DNA of 64,000 nucleotides from Onthophagus taurus. Taxonomy: Eukaryota > Arthropoda > Insecta > Coleoptera > Scarabaeidae. Under the pieces are notes generated by a model. It was not told the DNA's origin, made no database searches, and was given only the letters and a program-made list of their open reading frames with translations. A program made the position numbers and the translations under genes. Positions within the stretch are counted from its first letter, which is position 1. Every line of letters begins with the position of its first letter. Of the stretch, positions 11,001 through 21,000 are shown one piece after another. The DNA lies in assembly GCF_036711975.1 (NCBI RefSeq), contig NC_091970.1:2177501-2241500 (forward strand), given 5' to 3'.

Positions 11001-14000
11001 CATTGTATTACTTCGTCTGATAGGTTGCTTATAAAATACACTGTTCGCTGGATTACAGTTTGTAGGGAACTTATACTAATATTAAATCTATCAGCTACAT
11101 CTCGGAAAGAAGCCGTCTGATGACCAGCAAACCACAGAAATATTAATATATGTTGTTTTTCTATTAATTTTCCATTTCCTCCGGCTTGATAATTATAATA
11201 CTGGTTGGCTTTAAATCGATTTGCTAGATCTTCAGCAACTACTCTACTCAAACGAAAATGTTCCATAAATTCTGAGTCGCTATACTGTTGTACTGTTATT
11301 TCGAAGTACTCTTCATTTTTTGGCCTTATTCGTACTGGTGTATCAAGTAATTCACCTTCTAGGTCAACATCACTTGTCTCAAAATTTACTAAAGGCACAT
11401 CTTCACTTGATGTGCCTTTAGTGACATGATTATTTATACTCTGATTTATACTAGGTACTTAAGAACGTGTTAACAACAATTACAGATTAATAAAGCGGAT
11501 ATTGTGTTTACAAATATAAATCGATTGTGTCGCCCTCTCGACGTGCTACGTTTATTACCAACAAACTCGCAAAGTATCCACTGCGCATGACAGTACACAA
11601 TCCGTCAACAATTTTTCGAAAGTCAGCAAATTGTAAAAACTATACCCAACCAGTACCCAACTAACCCTAAATTCTGATCGAACACACGACTGGTAGTCGA
11701 AAAAGTCAGAATTCGGGATTTATTTACTGCTCGAACACCGTTACCATACTGCGCATGCGTCTCCCAATTTGCAGATTGGTTTTGCCGCTGCTCGAACAAA
11801 CCTATTAGTGCAAGAAATATTTGCGTGTTTTCATCGGTAGGGGCTTTTTCAGGTGCGTTTTTCTTACAGACGCTGATAGATATTGGCGGACGAAAACTCG
11901 GAATAAGATAGTCCAAGGTCAGCTCTTTCCGAATATGTAAGCCATTTATTAAATTTCCATCTGGTAACGGCTGCACAAGGCCGTGAAGTTTGGTAATTCT
12001 GAGGTAAATTGAATGCAGCGCGACGTTTCTTATTTTTTCTTGCTCTTATTATCAACATGATGCACCTAGAATTTTTCTAGTCATCACGGTTTTTGAGTTA
12101 TAAAGAGTTAAGTATTTTGAAAGTTGAGTATTCAGTATTTGAGTTGTGTTTATAACTCAAAAACCGTGATGACTAGAAAAATTCTACGTGCACCATTGGA
12201 TTCCACGTGAAAAAATCTATTAGAACCCGTTTTTACTTATTTACTAAATTTCCGGATAGCCGAGATACAGGAGGCGTAAATTTCAAACACTCCCTGTATA
12301 TCAAAAACGAAGAGGGCTATGAAAATTTGGTTTGCGCCATTGTAAGTTTCACAAAAAAGTAGCTCAGGTTCGCGAAAGCCGCAATTTTATATCTTTCATA
12401 ATAATGGAGATAACCTGCAAACCCATCGAAATTTGGACACCCTGTACAATTTAATAACAAAATTTTTTCTCTGAAGCCGTTAAAGGTTAGTAATAGATAA
12501 AAGCCGATTCCAGAACCTCCTCTCAGAACTTCAGGTCAAGGCCAAGGTCACGTTGAGTGACCATGACCTTGTCCTGAGGTTCTGGGAGGAAGTTCCAGAA
12601 TCGGCTATTGCAAAGGGGGTCGTTGACCAGTAACCTTGACCTGAGTGACCATGACCTTGTCCTGAGGTTCTGGGAGGAGGTTCCAGAATCGGCTATTGCA
12701 AAGGGGGTCGTTGACCAGTAACCTTGACCTAAACATCAAGTCGAGTGATGGCTCTTCTTGGGTGCTCCCGGCGGAGTGGAGCATGACCGGGTTGGATTTA
12801 CTTTGAGCTCACCTCAGGTCAAGATCACGTTGAGTGACCATGACATTGATCAGTAACCTTGACCTGAACAATGACCTTTACTTTGACCTCAACGGAGAAC
12901 TTAAAGTCAACCTTAATTGGGACCGTGACGTCCCCACCTAAAATGATGTGCATAAATAGCAAGTGAGGTTCATAAAAGATTAGTTTCATTGCAATCATCC
13001 GACGTAGTGGTGACATAACAACACAGAACAAGTAAGTCCATAAACACTTGTCTTACAGCAGAAGTATTAATGTTATATATACTTAGTGGGTTCCAGACAA
13101 CAATATACAAAAGCACCGAAGAGTGTGTCAAAGAGGTGTCCAAAAAAGCGAGCATAAGTCCGAAGCTGATAAAACCCTCGTTGACACCCGTGGCATCTGA
13201 AGAGGTGTTAAAACAAGAAAAGTTTAATACAGTTATAGAGTGTGGTAACAATATGCAAGCGGTCGCTGATGGAAAAGATTCGTTTGCAGACTTAAGCCCT
13301 TTTATTATGACGCAAAGTGTTAACGGTAATAATGAAGTAGTTTCGAGAATAGATAACATGGAGAGCTTAACCAACATGTCGGACAGTACAGTAAGAGCAA
13401 GTAGAGGTCCTCTATTTTCGGAAACAGTGTATGCACTAAATAAGAGCCGCACGAAATGTGTGGCAATAGGATTAAGTGCCGACTTACATTTTGAACCAGT
13501 GGTAAGGTTAATGGGAAAAGGTCAATGTTTAACATTAACGGAAAACGATTGGCACAACATTATTATGTATAAGTCACCAATCACAAACAGTTTTGCTAAT
13601 CAGTCTCCGTCGCAGATAGTGTTGTGTGGTGTCAGTATATCGTGCGATTGGATGGAAAACGCAAGATTTTAAAGTTGGAGAGGGGTGGAGAATATGTATA
13701 TATTGCATATAAATCGTTGCATGAGCTTTGGAACGTAGCAGATTTAGTAGCAACTCGACTGAAATTATTGAGAACTGTGAATTACAAAGCATATTATGAT
13801 AGTGTTATAAACGCGTTAGCTGCAATGGATGGAGATGTGAAACGTAATATGTTAACGATGCTCAATGAATCGTGTTCTGAACAAATATGTATAAGTAAGG
13901 AAGTGATGTTGTACAATTTCGATAAAATCTTGTTGGATAGATTTGTTTAAATTATTTCACAATCAATAAAGACATGGGTAAGGTGCGGATTGATGAGAGT

Positions 14001-16468
14001 AAAAATGAGATGCATAGAATATATGCATGGACTTATGCGTATAGACAATCACGAAAGTGTAATTGGGAGGAAATGTATTCAGATCGTCTTAGATTTAACC
14101 CTTTGTGTCCCGACGGTACTTTAAAGTACCGGTAATTTTAAACACTCATTTTAAACTGTAGTTATCTATTCGGCGCATTTAGAGCTGTCTGTACTTTCTA
14201 CTATACAAGTGTATACAAGAAATAATCTGTATAAAAAACATCGCAAACCGCACTGTAGGATTTTTGGGTACACTTTAAACTTATTCATCCAGATGTGAGG
14301 TTAGAAGTTTAGTGAAAAGTGGTGTTGTTGAATTTTGTTGTTTAAGAAGGTATTTCTTTGATAAATGGTTATTAGGTGTGATTATTACAGATCATTTTAA
14401 AAAGAAAACATTGAGCTTAAATTTAAAATAAGTCTCATTCCTTAATTTCAATAAACATGGTTTCTAAGAATTTTTAAATTAGCATCTTTTTTGACTCTTT
14501 TAAATGTAAGTGTTGTTTCAACATTTTTTTTCTTAATATTTTTCCAATCCAACCCAACAATTATTATACATCATTTTAAAGAGAAAGCTTTGAGCTTTAA
14601 TTTAAAATAAGTTTCATTCCTTAATTTCAATAAATACGGCTTACAGGAATTTTTAAATTAGCATCTTTTTAACATTTTTAGGTTATTCGAAAATGTAAGT
14701 TTTGTTTAAAAATTTTTTTTCTCTATATTTTTCCAATCCAACCCAACAATTATTATACATCATTTTCAAGAGAAAGCTTTGAGCTTTAATTTAAAATAAG
14801 TTTCATTCCTTAATTTCAATAAATACGGCTTACAGGAATTTTTAAATTAGCATCTTTTTAACATTTTTAAGTTATTCGAAAATGTATGTTTTGTTTGAAA
14901 ATTTTTTTTCTCTATTTTTTTCCAATCCAACCCAACAATTATTATACATTATTTTCAAGAGAAAGCTTTGAGCTTTAATTTAGAATAAGTCTCATTCTTC
15001 AATTTCAATAAATCCGGCTTCCAGGAATTTTTAAATTAGCATCTTTTTTGACACTTTTAGGTTATACGAAAATGTTAGTTTTAACTCAATACTCGTTTTC
15101 TCAATATTTTTTTAATTCAACCCATCGATTGTTATACATCGATTTAAACAGAAAGCTTCAAGCTTGAATTTAAAATAAGTTTTATTTCTTAATTTCAATA
15201 AACACGGTTTCCAGGAATTTTTGAATTAGCATCTTTTTTGACATTTAGACTATGCGAAAATAGGGAGATTGCATATTTTGCTAAAATTTTATTCCAAAGG
15301 CCTTTACTGAGTGTATTTTGATAGTGTTTTAATTCTGTCTGATTCTGTCACAAAGTTTTAAAATGTTTGACTTCTTGGGACACAAAGGGTTAAGAATAGA
15401 ATAAGTTATGTAAATGATATGTTACACCTGTACTTAAGCAGCGAATTTAGAAATAAGAGGTATTGTGAATACATTAATCAATAAGCTTCTGATAGAACTA
15501 CATTTGCCAGGTTATAATTATTGCGATCCGGGAACCAAATTGGTAAAGAGATTAGTTCGTGGAGATCAGGGAGTGAATAAATTAGACGACGCCTGTAAAA
15601 AGCATGATATTGCCTACGCAGCGACAAAGCCCCAAATGGGGGTGGTTAGCTGTTCTTGAGGGTAAGAGTGACCTCTGTGTGAAATTTGGTTACCCAAATC
15701 GTATTGGTTACAGAATTATTAATGTTTTTTTAAGTTTATGACTAGGATTTATGGATAACTTCACACCAGTGAAGATTTTTTACCTATTGCAACAACTCCA
15801 GGTTGTGCTTGACTGACGATAATGCACGAAGCTGGATGATTGGTGCTGTACTCGACGTAATCCCTACCAGGACGTGCTGTACTAAAAATTTTAACATTCT
15901 TCTTGTAACCACAAAATATATTTTGACCGTCTGCTGAGAACGTTACGCTAATCGCTGCCTCCAGCTGATCCACATTATTGAAACCCCTATAGCTACACCT
16001 TAGCTCTCCACTAAACGCGTCCCACAAATGAATCGGACCCTCATGACCACTAGATAACCAACTATACAAAAAAATTTTAAAAATTTATTAATAAAATCTT
16101 ATAAAAACATTTTACCAGCATGTGGCAGGGTTTCCACTATTCATTCCTGGGTACCAACAATAATCGTAAATTAATCCACTTTCTGGGACGCTAACTGCAG
16201 GTACCAAAGGTTGTATCGGACGACTAGTAAGTAAAGTATCCCCGCTATAAAGATCTGTGGGGAGCTCCATAACGTGCATACCAGCACCTCGAACGACCGT
16301 TAATAAGCAAGTTCCATCTGGGGACCATTTGCAACCCCTCAAATAGTATTGGTCGTCGTAATTGGGCCATTGCGATCGCGCTAATTCGATGCTGGACGAT
16401 TCGAAATTATACGAAGGATACGCGACGTATGTGCTTTGAACGACAGCTGCATTCATCTCGGCCGCCAT
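8064..16468 (-). CDS. WRAP53: WRAP53/TCAB1 WD-repeat protein
   Basis: TCAB1 binds the CAB box of scaRNAs and telomerase-type RNAs and delivers them to Cajal bodies. Five exons: 16116-16468, 15784-16061, 8590-8762, 8332-8496, 8064-8279; all junctions are GT..AG and phases agree, giving 394 aa (human 548, mainly a shorter N-terminus). Recognisable family blocks in order: GCKWSPDG, HLWDAFSGELRCSYRGFN, FCGYKKNVKIFSTARPGRDY, GHKGGITTLAFSMDG, YSGARKDKEVICWDLR, LVSGGTDGKVQVWN, NGVSLHPYRPILATSSGQ and a C-terminal MWWVG. These are WD40 blades. Intron 2 (8763-15783) is 7 kb and packed with TEs, hairpins and a virus-like block, all antisense or neutral to this gene. The coding exons themselves look intact. 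Confidence 0.93.
8763..9429. other. WRAP53 intron 2, proximal part
   Basis: No supportable gene or repeat. Short open frames on + (8990-9184, 9238-9420) show no recognisable domain and are probably chance or decayed TE sequence. Confidence 0.35.
9430..9683 (+). pseudogene. PIF/Harbinger transposase remnant
   Basis: Translation resembles the N-terminal part of HARBI1-like nucleases: a LLRMSEHHFNY segment, a stop, then LQITLQYLATGDSFKSLEYLFRVPKSSISKFI, which is the typical LxxTLRFLATGxSFxSLxYxFRVS block. There is an in-frame TAA at 9492-9494 and no DDE catalytic domain downstream. It lies in WRAP53 intron 2, antisense to that gene. Confidence 0.6.
10542..12058. repeat. Large inverted repeat (180-bp arms) hosting a Harbinger insertion
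   Basis: 10542-10725 and 11885-12058 are inverted copies, roughly 90 percent identical (both contain AGAGCAAGAAAAAATAAGAAACGTC and GGCCTTGTGCAGCCGTT). The loop contains a separate Harbinger element (10883-11803). The unit is bordered on the right by a second, near-perfect hairpin. Confidence 0.65.
10883..11803 (-). mobile_element. Harbinger-type element with truncated transposase
   Basis: Terminal inverted repeats AGGTTTGTTCGAGCAG (10883) and its reverse complement (ending 11803) are flanked by ATT at 10880-10882 and 11804-11806, a 3-bp duplication as expected for PIF/Harbinger. An open frame on - (10940-11398) gives the N-terminal half of a HARBI1-like transposase (FMEHFRLSR, then QHILIFLWFAGHQTASFRDVADRFNIS). 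The catalytic part is missing, so the copy is nonautonomous. Confidence 0.75.
12061..12192. repeat. 42-bp stem hairpin
   Basis: 12061-12102 and 12151-12192 are reverse complements with one mismatch in 42 bp; the 48-bp loop is AT-rich. Such a near-perfect stem implies recent origin or maintenance by gene conversion. Confidence 0.85.
12193..12502. other. Intron stretch with mariner-like end fragments
   Basis: No gene. Contains isolated ACTCCCTGTATA (about 12290) and GGACACCCTGTACA (about 12437), motifs like mariner-type ends, so probably decayed MITE. Confidence 0.35.
12503..12729. repeat. GC-rich hairpin followed by 88-bp tandem repeat
   Basis: 12503-12541 pairs with 12567-12605 as an imperfect inverted repeat (about 32 of 39 bp), with an inner GGTCAC..GTGACC stem, forming a 103-bp palindrome. 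From 12555 the sequence repeats with an 88-bp period (GAGTGACCATGACCTTG at 12555 and 12643). Partial copies of the TGACC/GGTCA core continue to about 12900. It sits just upstream of the virus-like ORFs. Confidence 0.75.
13070..13950 (+). pseudogene. Virus-like ORF pair, function unknown, probable frameshift
   Basis: Two long open frames on +: 13070-13672 (200 codons, starting at a true ATG) and 13624-13950, overlapping by 49 bp in another frame. The overlap and the continued coding character suggest one original gene split by a single frameshift near 13650, but a genuine overlap cannot be excluded. I do not recognise a family with certainty. The neighbours (a short ORF, then a parvovirus-type PLA2 domain, all co-oriented and tightly packed) make an endogenous viral or virus-derived mobile element the best reading. 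No restored sequence is given. Confidence 0.5.
13974..15484 (+). pseudogene. Virus-like small ORF split by a piggyBac-like insertion
   Basis: An ORF opens at ATG 13974, 23 bp after the preceding frame ends, and runs to the TTAA at 14095. On the other side of the 1.29-kb insertion it resumes in the same frame if the insert and one TTAA copy are ignored, and ends at TAA 15482-15484, overlapping the next frame. So it was an open gene of about 70 codons when the transposon landed. Product unknown. Confidence 0.5.
14099..15389. mobile_element. piggyBac-like MITE with internal tandem repeats
   Basis: Terminal inverted repeats CCCTTTGTGTCCC (14099-14111) and GGGACACAAAGGG (15377-15389) are flanked by TTAA at 14095-14098 and 15390-15393, the hallmark target duplication of piggyBac transposons. 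No transposase is encoded. The interior is five copies of a 178-190 bp tandem unit (TTCAATAAA at about 14448, 14626, 14815, 15004, 15194). It interrupts the virus-like ORF, so it is younger. Confidence 0.88.
15465..15640 (+). pseudogene. Parvovirus-type phospholipase A2 domain, truncated
   Basis: The frame shows the core of the PLA2-like domain known from parvovirus VP1 and from several virus-derived elements in animal genomes: a calcium-loop region PGYNYCDPG and, 20 residues on, the catalytic His-Asp pair within CKKHDIAY. The family usually has Gly where this copy has Asp in the loop (CGPG to CDPG), which may disable calcium binding. No ATG precedes it in frame, and the match ends abruptly near 15640 with a stop at 15657-15659, 125 bp before WRAP53 exon 2. 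A broken relic. Confidence 0.7.
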
Positions 16469-16842
16469 CAGTTTGCGTTTTACACTTACCCCTTTTTAAT
16501 TTCTTACCTAATTCCGGCGATTTAATCAGTTTTAAATTGATTTTGAATAATTAGGAGTGGTTAAATTGCGATTTTTTTTGTGTGATTTTTGACGGTTAAC
16601 GGCTAACGTAGCAATAGATGTGAAGTTGGTTTCGATAAGTATTTTTATTACCAACCAAAATCAAAAGAAAAATAAAACTACATTATTTATTAATTAATTA
16701 TAATTTTATTAGAATTATTATTTTTATGTATTTATGTTTAACTAACTTTGAGTGACTTTGAGCTTAGTTTCAATTTTTTTTATAATCAGATCCTTCATTG
16801 AATCTTCATTTTTGACATTTCTGTCAAACATGAATTTAAATG

Positions 16843-17565
16843 CAAACTTTAACTTTTCAATACAGATTTCACATCTATCAGATATACCATGTTTAACTGT
16901 AATTTTCACGTTTCAATATTAATTAACTTACAAAATTCATTTTCTTTAATTACCGTCAAATATGACGTTTTTAAAAATAAATACAAAGAAACTAAAAAAA
17001 ATTTAGGTTGGTATTGCTTATAGATTTAAGGTTGGCAGTGACAACCGAATTGTTTAAAAAGACGTAATTGTTAATACTTAGCAAAGTGTTTATAAATCTA
17101 CGTTTAAATTGTTAATATAATTGAAATGTGCAACAAAACGCATCATTTTTGCAAAATAGTAGCAGCGGAATTATCAGGTATTGTAAAATTCATTTTTAAT
17201 TCAAACTTTAACTTTTCAATACAGATTTCACATCTATCAGATACCATGTTTAACTGTAATTTTCACGTTTCAATATTAATTAACTTACAAAATTCATTTT
17301 CTTTAATTTCCGTCCAATATGACGTTTTTTAAAATAAATACAAAGGAACTAAAAAAAATTAGGTTGGTATTGCTTATAGATTTAAGGTTGGAGTTGACAA
17401 CCGAATTGTTTAAAAAGACGTAATTGTTAATACTTAGCAAAGTGTTTATAAATCTACGTTTAAATTGTTAATATAATTGAAATGTTGCAACAAAACGCAT
17501 CATTTTTGCAAAATAGGTGTACAAGCAGCGGAATTATCAGGTATTGTAAAATTAATTTTTAATTC
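16843..17565. repeat. 360-bp direct tandem duplication
   Basis: 16843-17201 is repeated at 17202-17565 (offset 359-363 bp) with only scattered single-base differences. Sequence is noncoding, AT-rich, upstream of WRAP53 and downstream of GMP synthase. Confidence 0.85.
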
Positions 17566-18090
17566 AAAACCTAACCTAAAAATTGGTTGATTTCAAATAT
17601 TAAACATAACCTCAAAGAATTTGATCTTTTTTTACTTTGAGGTTAATGCAATGAATAAACCAAAAAAATATTTGATGCTAATTTATTCTCTTTTATAATC
17701 GAAACATGTTAAAATATACATTTCTTTTTCCAATTCATATATAAACTCATAGCAAACAAATAAAATTTAATAAAAAATCAAATTCGCACGAAAAATTATC
17801 TTATATCATCGGCAGAACGAAAAGAAAATTACACGCGCACTTTATTTATTAATATTTTTTAACAGGGGACTATTTTTGGTCTCTCCTCGTTTTATTCGGC
17901 CACTTTTCCCCTTTTATCCACCGCTTACTCATAAATAATAACCATTAATAAAAGAAACTCCGGCGCTCAACATCAAATTAATTTAACAACAACTCATTCG
18001 AGGTATAAGTAAAAAGAAAATAAGTATTTTTTTAGGGTAGTAATAGGAGAAACCGCTTTTTTAATGTTTTCCTAATTGAAGGGATAATCA
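17566..18090. other. 3' flank of GMP synthase
   Basis: AT-rich, no gene seen. Probably holds the 3' UTR of the minus-strand GMPS gene. Confidence 0.4.
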
Positions 18091-21000
18091 TCATTCCCAT
18101 TCTGTCGTCCCAGGTGGTTTTGACGTCAAATCGTATAAAACACGTGATATACCTGGTACTTGAAGCACCTCTACTACCATTCTTTGTATAACCTAAAAAA
18201 AATTTAAATGATTACATCATTATTTGTGATTATAAATTGTAATTACATCAACAGGTAAATGTTTTCCGGGTATAGCTGGAACCCCCGTCATAAAATCTTG
18301 TGTACAAAACGGTCGTAACACTACAGAACGTTGACATGATGGTATCCGGAGAGCCTGATCCCTATCAAAATGAACGGGTAACATCACTACTGGCATTTGG
18401 CTTATTGACTCTAAATGACCCGAATTAATTAAGACCTAAAAATCAATTAATTTAAAGAAATTAATTTTTTATTAGTCCATTAAGTAACTTACTGAAGTAG
18501 CTACATCATCACATTGTCTTAGGGTGCTAATGACGTTATTCGTCAAGTACGTGGGCGTGAGATCCGGAATGATCTCTTTAACGAGTCCGCCGAATATATA
18601 GCAGACGCGATTTACATTTCTACAGATTCGCGGGATCAATCCCGCGAGAAAAACCATATCCATCCAATCGGGATCTTTATCACTCGAAATCCCCACCACG
18701 TAACTGTACGAGCGGCAATCACCTTGAACGCCAACACTTCTAATCGGAAGTAACGTTGCAACTAATTTTTGTTTACTCGATATTCTTTTTAAGATTACTC
18801 TAAAAAGATTTAAAAAGAAAATTAATACAGGACGATCTCGATATTACGGAACTCGGATATAACGGACAAAATATTTAAATCATACGCACGGCTAAACAAT
18901 GTACTAAAACAACTAACACTAAACCTAGAACTAAAATCATTTGGGTTTACCGAAACGTCTCTTAAGACAACTCAACCCGAATGTTTCTAGTTCTAGGTTA
19001 AGTGTTGGTTCCAGTGACAGCACTTGGTAGCGCTAGTTAGCATTAGATAGTGCTAGGTACTATTGCTATTGAACTAAAACTAGAACTAACACTAGAACTA
19101 GAAACATTCGGGTTTAGCCGTCTTGAGAGACGTTCAGCTAAACTCGAATGATTCTAATTTTAGGTTAAGTGTTGGTTCTAATGACAGTACTAGGTAGCGC
19201 TAGTTAGCATTAGATAGCGCCAGGTTGTATACTCAGCGAGACCAGTCATTAGACGTTTCTGGGGTTCAGGCCAAACAAAAAATTTGAGAATGCAGACTTA
19301 AGTATTATCAATTACGTTTTCTTCATCTAAAATATTTTCAGATTTCTAGCACTTCCGGTTATACCGGAAGTCGCCACCTACTTTATTTTTTTAAATGGAA
19401 CACTCTGTATATTTTTACATATTTGGATTTGTCTGTTTTCAAGGTTTATAAATAACTTTACTTTTTGCAATTTAATTCCGCCGTTCTCGAGTTATTCGAA
19501 TTTTTCTAGAAAAATCTGCTCCAGCGGACATTTGTTAAAAAAATCATAGAACACTCAATTTTTGAGATATCAATTTAGGATTTAGAACATGCTTAAACAA
19601 CATGATGGAGTATGTTTTGGTGCCGAGACCGGCTGTCTAGATCGTTTGGTCACTTTACTATGACACGTTAACTTTTCGAAATTTGGAAGCACCATAACTT
19701 CATTTTTTTAAATGGCACCCCCCATATTTTATTACTTAATCATCTTCGGCGTCTCATTTTACATCTTTTATATTCCATATGTGCTATGCCTAACATTAAT
19801 AGTTTGAGAAATAATTAGGGTTTTTTGAAAAATGCTCACATATCATATCGATATTAACCTAGTGTGCCATGGAAAACAAATGTTTAATGACTTATTGATA
19901 AACGTCAAAGTCTGATTTGCATTGTTTGATGCTTGTGAGTCTAAAACCAGTTAAAATGGATATTAATAACGTAAATAATGTTTATACAAATGAAGAAATC
20001 CATAATTTATTTTTTGTGCACGAAAAGTGCAACAAAGTTTTTAGTAGAACTAGCAGAATGTTTAATGAAAATTATCCACATTTATTTCCGATGATAAAAG
20101 GTAAATTTAGAAGAATAGAAGCAAATTTTTTGCATTTTGGACGAATTAATCACGTGTTACACTGAGCAAAAAATGTAGTAGATAATGCAACGGAAGAGGT
20201 GAATGTTGTTCTTAAAAAAAACTAAAATTAGTTAAAAATTACCTATATAGTATTAGAAAATGTTTACAGAAGACTGCTGTTAATGACTAGAAAATGCTTG
20301 CTGAACACTAAATACTATTGGCACAAAAGTAAATATTGGTTGTAGAAGACAAATATGGTTGGCAGAATACTAATACTGCTTACAGAACACTAAATACTAT
20401 TGGCAGAAGAGTCAAAATGCTTGCAGAAGATAAATATAGTTGGCAAAATACTAATACTGCTTGTAGAACAATAATACTATTGGCAGAAGATTAAAAACTC
20501 CTAGCAAAGTATTACCAATAGACTAGAAATTGGTTGCAGAATATTAATACTTCCTGCAGAAGACAAATACTACCTATACAATACTAGAAACTGCTTAAAG
20601 AAATAGACTACTGCTACCAATAGACTACAAATTGGTTGCGGAATACTAATATTGCTTGTAGAAGACTAAATATTACTGGTAGAAGACTAAAAACTCATTG
20701 CGGAAGATAAATACTACCTATACAATACTAAAAAATGCTTGCAGAAGATCGATATTGTCTATAAAATGTTAGTTATTGCTACCAATAGACTAGAAATTGA
20801 TTGCAGAATACTAATTTTGTATGTAGAAGACTAAATATTGCTGGCATAAGGCTAAATACTGCTAGCAGAAGACTAAAAACTCCTTGCGGAAGAGAAATAC
20901 TACCTATCCAATACTAAAAAATATTTGCAGAAGATAGATATTGTCTATAGAATGTTAGTTATTGCTACCAATAGACTAGAAATTGATTGCAGAATGCTAA

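Noticed and set aside
13020..13060. Apparent tiny intron (GTAAGT to TTACAG) just before the virus-like ORF
   Set aside because: Only about 28 nt, too short for splicing.
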